Source: Rhypophila decipiens (Eukaryota > Ascomycota > Sordariomycetes > Sordariales > Naviculisporaceae). Taken from it: DNA of 64,000 bases. The stretch is taken from NCBI GenBank assembly GCA_033297075.1, contig MU858093.1, positions 1 to 64,000 of the forward strand. The letters run 5' to 3'. The notes under the pieces are model-generated. The model was given only the letters and a program-made list of their open reading frames with translations. It made no database searches and was not told where the DNA came from. The position numbers were made by a program, and so were the translations under genes. Positions 57,286 through 64,000 of the stretch are shown piece after piece. Position 1 is the stretch's first letter, and each line of letters begins with the position of its first letter.

Positions 57286-58351
57286 ATGTCTGCTGAACTC
57301 CGCCGAAAGTTGGTCATCGTCGGTGACGGTGCCTGCGGAAAGACCTGTCTTCTCATGTACGTCAATCTTGCCGCGTTTTCGTTATCGCTGGCCACGCAAC
57401 ACGGCCGGCTCTTCATCACCCACCGCAGCTGCTAACGTTGATTGATTTCCAGTGTCTTCTCCAAGGGAACTTTCCCAGAGGTAAGTTATCGACCACACTT
57501 TTCTTCTCTCGACCGCCTTTTCCGCATTTCGATATCCTCCATCGCCAGACTTCGACACTACTCGGATTTCGGCGGCCAAGCTCAACCTCGCATTCCAGTC
57601 ACTGCTCGCCGCATCATCTTGACAGCCGCGCAGACTCTTTGCAGAAAAACGAGAATCGCCCGAATCGAGCATCATTTTTGACACTTTTGACCGTGCCATC
57701 ATCAATACACGCTATTTGTCAAGCAAAAGGCTAACTCTCTGCCTCAGGTCTATGTCCCTACCGTTTTCGAGAACTACGTCGCCGACGTCGAGGTTGACGG
57801 CAAACATGTCGAGCTCGCACTATGGGATACGGCTGGCCAGGAGGACTACGACCGTCTCCGCCCTCTCTCGTACCCCGATTCCCATGTCGTCCTGATCTGC
57901 TTCGCCATTGACTCGCCTGATTCGCTTGACAACATCCAGGAGAAGGTTAGTTTCGTTGATTCCACTTCTCGTCAGATTTGATGGCTAACAATTTGCAGTG
58001 GTATGCTGAGGTCCTCCACTTCTGCCGTGACGTCCCCATACTCCTTGTTGGTTGCAAGAAGGATCTCCGCTACGACAACAAGGTCATTGAGGAGCTCGCC
58101 AAGACCAGCCAGACTCCTGTCAGCCCTGAGCAGGTACGTAACTGAACCGAAGGATACAAAAAGGAACAGCTGCTAACATTGTGCTTTAGGGTGAGACTGT
58201 CGCGAGAAAGATCCATGCCTTCAAGTACCTTGAGTGCTCTGCCAAGACCAACGAGGGTGTCCGTGAGGTCTTCGAGAACGCGACACGGGCCGCTCTGCTC
58301 AAGAAGGCTGGCAAGAAGAAGGGTCTCTGCAAGAGCTCCGTTGCCAACTAA
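57286..58351 (+). CDS. rho1: Rho1-type small GTPase, no evident CAAX box
   Basis: Five exons: 57286-57356, 57453-57480, 57748-57945, 57999-58133 and 58190-58351, for 197 residues. [20 protein letters not shown] (P-loop 13-20) and the next exons [20 protein letters not shown] (switch I), [19 protein letters not shown] (switch II), [11 protein letters not shown] and [11 protein letters not shown] are those of Rho1. The second exon has only 28 nt. Rho1 regulates glucan synthase, protein kinase C and actin at the plasma membrane. Rho proteins end in a CAAX box for prenylation; here the frame ends [13 protein letters not shown], with the Cys seven residues before the stop, so no normal CAAX is present. 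A missed 3' splice or a base difference could explain this; I found no good alternative donor. Second intron 267 bp, others 96, 53 and 56 bp. Confidence 0.93.
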
Positions 58352-59426
58352 GTAGGGACTCCATTGATCCTTGAAGCAACCGGCTCACGCTCCCGACCGT
58401 CCATCGAAACTATAATCGGCATCTAATCTCGTGCCAGAGATTCGATTGGCTGGCAGTCAGCCGCGGTCTTATTTTGCCCCACTAGCGTTTTCTCCTCCGA
58501 TCATCAGGAGGAGATTGATATCAGTGATGATTTTTTGGGAGGAGAAGGGGTGAATTGCAGAGTAATAACGTGAGGGGGGAAGCCGGTTTATGAAGCACGG
58601 GAGAGAATACGAGTCCAGTTCTGCAGCCGAAACATCGCCGACATATCTAGGGCAGGTGTCTCGCTGAGGTTGGAAGTGGATAAGGAATGGAAATCTTTGA
58701 CTGCTGCTGCGAAACCCCCGTCAGTCCGTGTCCCTCGGTATCGTCGGCCGCTCTCTTTCTTTTTGTGTGGTTGTTTTTGAAGAAAGGGGACGGTTGGCGT
58801 ACCATTGTCATATTACATTTTCTTACATTTCTCGAGTCTTCCGCACACATTTCTTTTTTCCTCTATCTTATTTCTCCTTGCTAGTTTTAATCTCTTTTTT
58901 CCTCCCATCGCTGCTGCTACTGCTGTTGAATGTTTGGGTCCGGCGTGTTCGCTGCTTTATCAAGTGACTATCTTTTTAACAACCTACGTGTCCCTAGTGT
59001 TTCGTGGCGTCCTGTATATCGTGAAGAAGGCTGTCTATCTGGCAACAGGTATTGACAGACCCTTGTGATAATATATATAGCTTTGCCTTGCATATTCTGT
59101 GATGTGCAAAACAGACCTTGGATTCTGCTGGCTTGACACACACTCGGTCTTGGGTTATTATGAAAGTCTTCTTGTGTGTGATGATTCAGCTGATGGGGAG
59201 TAGAGGGGGTTATATCAGAGTCCCAGGCAGCAATGACGATATCTCTCGTCCTGGGATGCTGTGTTGGTAAGACCTCGGCAGTTTGGTTGACGGTTTACCA
59301 CATGGCACGTATATTTGAACTTACCTGCTAGCTAGCAGTCTGTTTCCTTTTGGAGTTCTGGGTCTGAGCTTCGAGATGTTGGGGCCGTCTCCCTTTTTAT
59401 ACAAGATGGACTGGACCGACATGTAG

Positions 59427-59476
59427 TAAGTACCTACCTAACCACTTGATGCCTACCTACCTACCTACCTAGGTAA
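59427..59476. repeat. ACCT tetranucleotide run
   Basis: Two blocks of TACCTACC and a seven-unit run, ending in AGGTAATAG. The same motif is scattered over several other spacers of the window. Confidence 0.8.
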
Positions 59477-59938
59477 TAGTCCTTGTCCTTGGATTGGCAA
59501 TGTTACATCTGTAGCTCCTCCTCCTTCTTCTTTGTCGGTCTCTCGCCCTCATCGGCCTGGAATGGTTGTGTGTGTGTATGGGTTGGATGGATACATGTAG
59601 GCGATCGATTCGCCTTGACAACCACGAGCGATGATAATAGTTTATTCCAAGAACACATGACGAGGATGAGGACGGACGAGCCGGGGAGGTTGTGCCACCC
59701 TTGATATCATGTATCACGTCGGTGTTAATGTCCTCTTGTGAGGGTTTGATTTCTCTAAAAGTATTATATTTCAAGATTCTATAGAGGTTATTCAAGTCCG
59801 CGCTAATAGAGAAGCAACTAGCAGGTAGGTAGGTATATAGCACCTCCCTCTATCCATCTCACCGCTCCTTGATCCACCGTTCATGTTATCTATCTACATA
59901 CCTAGCTATATTAATATTTATTCTAATCCGCTAGCACC

Positions 59939-59939
<1 letters not shown>

Positions 59940-59975
<36 letters not shown>
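59940..59975. repeat. Run of 36 A bases
   Basis: An uninterrupted A run, 25 bases from the stop codon of the leftward secreted-protein gene (T run on its coding strand). Confidence 0.95.
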
Positions 59976-59981
<6 letters not shown>

Positions 59982-59999
59982 GTAAAATGATGTATCCCT

Positions 60000-61346
60000 C
60001 TATTGCTTCTTCTGAATATCGAAACCCAACTTCTGCATGCACTTCTCATGGGTGTCAATCCCACTGACAACCTCCTGGAACTCCTCGATAGCAGAGTTTC
60101 CGTTCTCGTCGAACGGCGCCATGGCTCCGACAGAGAGCGTCGAGCTGTCCATCCGGTTGTACACCTGGAAATGCATCGCTTGGCCCTTCATGGGGTCTTG
60201 GAACCAGTAATCCCGGAGGGTGCACATGGTCTTTTTTTCACGCATCAAACAAATTGTCAGCATACTGCCTGTCTGCCTGTTTCTCTTCAATGTCTCGGGG
60301 GTTATGTGAAGACATGCTTACCGCCTTATAAAGCCAGCCAAACTCTTCATCGGTATCGACCCAGACCTCCTCGCTGACCATGGTGCCAAACGGCGACGTG
60401 GGATCCGGCTGGCCCCAGAAGTTGATGCCGCCCTTGGTAAAGAATGCACCGTGAAGCCAAGGGTCGGGGTCGTCGTCGTCGGCTCTTTTGGCCAGGAGGG
60501 CCTCCTCGGTCGCCTGCTCCGGCAGACCCAGCCCCATCTTGAAGTGGTGCTTGCCGTCAGAGTCCTCGCCCAGATAGGCGTAGTGCATGTCCTCCCCGCC
60601 GGTGACCCTCGCGGCCAGGACAGGGACCTCGTTGGGTTTGTCGCCCCGCCTGGCAATGCGGGACTCGTTATCGGTCCAATACCCAACGTGCCGAACCTCG
60701 GAGCCGAGCCTCTTGGAGAGGGCTTGAAGGTCGTCGTGGCCCCGGGGCATGAGCATGGCGCGCTTGGTCTTCCCGTTCCCGTGCCCGAACCAACTGTCGT
60801 GCATGTTGTTCCGCCAGTTTTGCAATGGTGGGAGAAAATTGGGATTGTTTATGTGGAACTCGCGGATGCTCCCGATGGCCCTGGCCGAGAGATCCATCGC
60901 CGAGACAATGCCCGCTACCGCAGTGATGGCTGCTCCGACACAGTTGGCCATGTGGCCTTCGGCCACCTTTCCGTCGGGATCCTTGGCCGATCTGCAGTCC
61001 TCGTAGAGTGACTTGAAGCTGTAGCCCATGCCGGCCACGAAGGCCACCTGATAGGCTACGTTGACACGTCGTCAGTTGTCTGCTGATAGAAAGTCGAAAC
61101 GGGGCTCGAGGCCTATGGGAAACGTGTGGGGGTTTCTAATCAGCAAGAAGGCACGAGACGCGCATGGGTTCTCTTTCTCTTTAACTCACCAGTCTCATTG
61201 AGCCCAGGGTCATGACGGTCATGGAGTTCGCCTTTGGGCTCTTGGATGTTACGCGGTACGGTTGCACCTAGTGCTTGGTATCCTTCGAGGAGGGATGCCA
61301 GAAGCAAGAGAGCCATAGGCCCGTTATGCCTCAGCGTCGACAGCAT
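60000..61346 (-). CDS. Predicted secreted protein, unknown function
   Basis: Exons 61346-61190, 61055-60322 and 60230-60000 give 373 residues. The start ATG lies 165 bases downstream of a TATA-like box. A signal peptide is seen ([18 protein letters not shown], about 10-27). I do not recognise the family. In the second exon there is a Cys-containing, helix-rich part (GYSFKSLYEDCRSA, GHMANCVGAAITAVAGIVSAMDLSARAIG) and then a Gly/Asp-rich, mostly hydrophilic part. Two dibasic sites (KTKRA near 138 and AKRADDDD near 219) are possible Kex2 sites, so the protein could be processed. The third exon has CTLRDYWFQD and MQKLGFDIQKKQ. Introns are 134 and 91 bp with GTGAGT and GTAAGC donors and usable acceptors. 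It lies next to another secreted protein, suggesting a surface or host-facing role; that is inference. Confidence 0.72.
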
Positions 61347-62107
61347 GGTGATGCTGGAGCAAACTTGTCTTGAAAGGCTAGGGTAGGGTAGGCGGGAATA
61401 TGTGAGAAGATGATCGAGTTGTGTTTGAAATTGTTGAGCTGATGATGTTGTGCTGTCGGCAATGAAGATGGAAGCTGATGCTCACCATCGTCCTCATTTC
61501 GTCGAAACGTGGGCCGTTATATACCCTTGCTGTCTTCAGGTTTGATCAATCTATCATACACCTGAAAATATAGTGACCCATGACAACTTTCCCTAGTTAG
61601 TAGTTATTGACCTAGCTCATGAGACCTCGCGACCTCCTCGGCTCCTGTTGGATTCACGCATCCTTCTCATAGGAGGCGCCGGCCCGCTAGCCTTTTTCAG
61701 TTTGAGGCTGTCAAGTCTCGCGATAAGGATTTAGCAAATCAATTAGGAGGCTATGTCTCCCTCGGATATCCAAACCCTCCTTCAAAAGAGGCTGCTGGGC
61801 ACTGCTTACCAATGCCAACTTGCGAGCGGGCAAGACTTAAAAATAGAGCTCTAAATCCAAGGCAATTATACAAAGTCTCATCGTGATGCGAAGTCAGTAT
61901 ATGAGGCGTCATGAGATATCTGCTTAAATAGTCTTGATCCACGCCCGTATCCCGATATGCACTTCTAGTTCTATCAAACGCACGGCGTTCCATCTTTATT
62001 CTGTGTACAGACTTGTTTTCAACCCACAACCCAGCTCTTCATATATTCTTCTCTCAAGTTAAACATACCATCTACTGCACCTAATTATTACTCAACCACA
62101 CGACACA
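61347..62107. other. Divergent spacer of two secreted-protein genes
   Basis: Holds a TATA-like box for the leftward gene; the rightward leader ends ACCACACGACACAATG. No further gene is recognised. Confidence 0.5.
61517..61525 (-). promoter_or_regulatory. TATA-like box of the leftward secreted-protein gene
   Basis: On the minus strand the sequence reads GGGTATATAACGG, 165-175 bases before the ATG at 61346. Placement and match are good for a core promoter. Confidence 0.45.
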
Positions 62108-62681
62108 ATGTATCCCATCACATCCATGTCCTTTCTCCTCATCTCTCTCCTCGCCACAGTCCAAGGCTGGCAAGGTCCAGTTCACCCCTTTTCCTTTCCT
62201 ATCACCTACCGTCTACTAAGTAGCTAGCTAGCCAGCTACAAGACAAACAAAACCCTAATCAACAACATTCAACACAGTCCTAATCATCGACGAAGCCGAA
62301 CAAAACTGCCAGCCCAAACCCAACACCCGCGCCCGGCTCCTCCTGGGTTCCAACAGGATGTGCATGACCCTGGGCGGCAACATGGGCAATACAGAGTGCG
62401 TGCACCACGTCTGGGATCAGCCCAGCGACCAGTACGTCCAGCAGCTGGGCGGCTGCCAGGACAACTTCTTCCCCCAGTCGGCGCGCTACTTTGACATGGG
62501 CGGCACGGGCGCCGTCTGCGAGTTCTTTGAGAGCAGTGATTGTTCTGACCGCAAGATACGCCCATACTCTGGGGGGGACCACAAGGACTGCGCGGCCCAA
62601 GCTGTGTTTGATGGTGCTGACGGGGTGCCCAACTCGGTGGACATGCGGATTCAGTCGTTCAAGTGTACGCCCAGGGAATGA
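62108..62681 (+). CDS. Small secreted cysteine-rich protein
   Basis: Exons 62108-62174 and 62278-62681 (103-bp intron) give 156 residues. A signal peptide is clear: MYPITSMSFLLISLLATVQG. The mature part, ~135 residues, has eight cysteines (in QNCQ, RMCM, TECVH, GGCQD, AVCEF, SDCSD, KDCAA, FKCTP), so four disulfides are possible. The donor is weak (GTCCAG at 62175), but the frame is joined at a clean CACAG acceptor and gives QGWQGVLIIDE. No family is recognised. The size, signal peptide and cysteine count match effector candidates or extracellular fungal proteins; nothing in the sequence shows a role in disease. Divergent from the other secreted-protein gene, about 760 bases apart, which might allow shared control. 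Confidence 0.75.
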
Positions 62682-63480
62682 TGAGGACTGGCCTACTTAC
62701 CTTGTGGAGGCAAGTGGCGTGGTGTAATAACTGGGTGATGAGGTAGGTTGGTATCTTGTCTTTATGGAGGTAATTAGCAGGGCGGTAGAGGAGGAGGATG
62801 GAAGCAAGGGGGTCGGATGGGAATATATCTGCGAGGTTCTGTACTCGTATATTTAGGAATTCGACATCACACGCGTTGGTAATAATGATTATGGACCTTT
62901 TATCTGGAAGAGCAAAGCGTAGTATTATTCTTGAGTAAATATACTACGGTATGCAGACTATACCGTATACGTAGTTTCAAAATCCTACTTCTAAAAGGTG
63001 AAAAGTAAACAAACGGAGAGTAGTGGGTGGGTCCTTTGGGGGTCGATAAAAAACATACAATACTGGGTAATTATTCCCCAGTCGTCACAATCGGCCTGAG
63101 TAACTAATCCAGCGGTCACCGTTTATCTTGGGGGGAGAACAACGGACGGGACACCGAGTTTGCAAGTGCCCATGGTCGTATGTGATGGAATCTAACACGA
63201 ACTGTGTTTATATCACGTTGACGGGATTGATGTCGCTCACTCCTCCTCGGTGAGCTCACCGCTCGACCATCTCAGTATGCTTGCTTGCTCAATGGGAAGG
63301 TTGTTACGATAGCTGGCATGCTCATGACACAAAACTATACATGGAAGGAACATAAGCTGGCCGGTAGACAGAGTATTTATTTCTAAACGTGAGAGAGGAA
63401 CGATGAGAACTCCCAAGGGAATGGGTTGAGTTAGCTGGATAAGACCCATCACTAGAATGTAAAAGATCCCGGTAATCTAT
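62682..63480. other. Spacer, no gene seen
   Basis: AT-rich, many short frames on both strands, none with a motif. It ends at the foldback. Confidence 0.5.
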
Positions 63481-63657
63481 CCTGTTCGGCTGCTGTAGAA
63501 AAAAAAAAGTATAAATAGTGATATTTACTAGTGGTTGTGTTCGATTGAACAAATTGTATATCTCAAACTTTATATACCATTTGTTCAATCGAACACAAAC
63601 ACTTGTAAATATCACTATTTATACTTTTTTATATTTTTTTTACAGCAGCTGAACAGG
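63481..63657. mobile_element. 177-bp foldback element (MITE-like hairpin)
   Basis: Arms 63481-63561 and 63572-63657 are inverted copies. Outer ends CCTGTTCGGCTGCTGTA and, reversed, CCTGTTCAGCTGCTGTA differ at one base; then an A run of unequal length (with a TAT inside on one arm), then GTATAAATAGTGATATTTAC, a variable AGTG, TTGTGTTCGATTGAACAAAT, and inner GTATAT/ATATAC pairing with a 10-base loop. This is either a small nonautonomous transposon (MITE) or a hairpin locus. The flanks show no clear target-site duplication, so the type is unproven. No coding frame of its own is present. Confidence 0.75.
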
Positions 63658-64000
63658 CTCGACCACTGCGGATCTTTTAAATTCTAGTACATAGCTCTTA
63701 TGGTATCCAGCTATTATAATGAATTTCTCCCTGTCCCTGGCATGCTCGGGCGTAAAAAGAAGCTCGCGTCAACGACGAATCCCAAACGCAAGAATGAATC
63801 CATTCATGAATATTCCCCATCCCCATCGTGAACGACCTCCCTCCCAGTATCAAGGGTCGATATAATCGTTTAGTTGGGGCAAGACTGTTGGAAGATCTGG
63901 TTAGCCACTGTGTTCGGACGGACGGTCAAAGCAGAAATGGATGATGTATAGGTAGGTAGGTAGGCCTGCCTGGCCAGAATATATATGACCGAATGACGCG
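63658..64000. other. Right edge, no gene recognised
   Basis: Contains an AGGTAGGT run at 63949-63965. No coding region or RNA gene is recognised. Confidence 0.45.

Larger units (their letters stand above)
58352..59999. other. 1.6-kb convergent spacer
   Basis: The 3' flank of Rho1, with a pyrimidine-rich part (58740-58930). ACCT runs are found at 59427-59476 and 59822-59836. The right end holds the 36-A run. No gene recognised. Confidence 0.5.

Noticed and set aside
1..64000. tRNA, rRNA and CRISPR search by eye
   Set aside because: No T-loop plus acceptor pairing that folds as a tRNA, no rRNA stretch and no spaced direct repeats were seen; short tRNAs could still be missed without a folding search.

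Overview
The window is nuclear DNA of a filamentous ascomycete, most probably a Sordariomycete. The evidence is short introns (mostly 50-130 bp) with GTRNGT-type donors, CTRAC/CTGAC branch sites and CAG/TAG acceptors, single genes separated by 0.3-2.5 kb spacers, and proteins of clear Pezizomycotina type (bZIP with a DUF3425-type C-terminus, Dicer-like 2, RGP1, DUF7598-like membrane protein, cupredoxin-like serine/alanine-rich secreted protein). CT-rich leaders and ACCT/AGGT tetranucleotide runs in the spacers fit this. I saw no rRNA, convincing tRNA or CRISPR. All gene models below were spliced by eye from frame, splice signals and family knowledge.

Left part (1-24.6 kb): the window opens inside a pogo/Fot1-like DNA transposon (N-terminus of the transposase, reading leftwards out of the window, with its terminal repeat region near 173-220). 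Then come an aldo/keto reductase (+), and on the minus strand a bZIP factor, an LtrA-like multi-membrane protein and an FGGY carbohydrate kinase. On the plus strand follow a six-exon SMN (survival motor neuron) homologue and a secreted cupredoxin-like protein; then a minus-strand SERF/4F5 small protein and a plus-strand four-helix membrane protein.

Middle (24.6-43 kb): a block of housekeeping genes: PCF11 (3'-end processing), NIC96 (nuclear pore), sphingosine-1-phosphate lyase (DPL1), a GT34 mannosyltransferase-like protein, a RING-CH membrane E3 ligase, the 20S proteasome subunit alpha-2 and an RCC1-repeat protein.

Right part (43-64 kb): Dicer-like 2 (RNA silencing), RGP1 (Golgi Ypt6/Rab6 exchange factor subunit), mitochondrial ribosomal protein uL24m, a Rho1-type GTPase without an evident CAAX box, and two predicted secreted proteins of unknown function (one small with eight cysteines). 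Near the right edge is a 177-bp almost perfect foldback (63481-63657), a MITE-like or hairpin-RNA locus.

The genes do not form one pathway or a biosynthetic cluster. The most interesting points are structural: a 5-nt plus 7-nt pair of leading coding exons in the kinase, a GC-AG intron in DPL1, an apparent 33-nt intron in the RCC1 gene, the CAAX-less Rho1, the foldback in the same window as a Dicer gene, and the pair of adjacent secreted proteins of unknown function.
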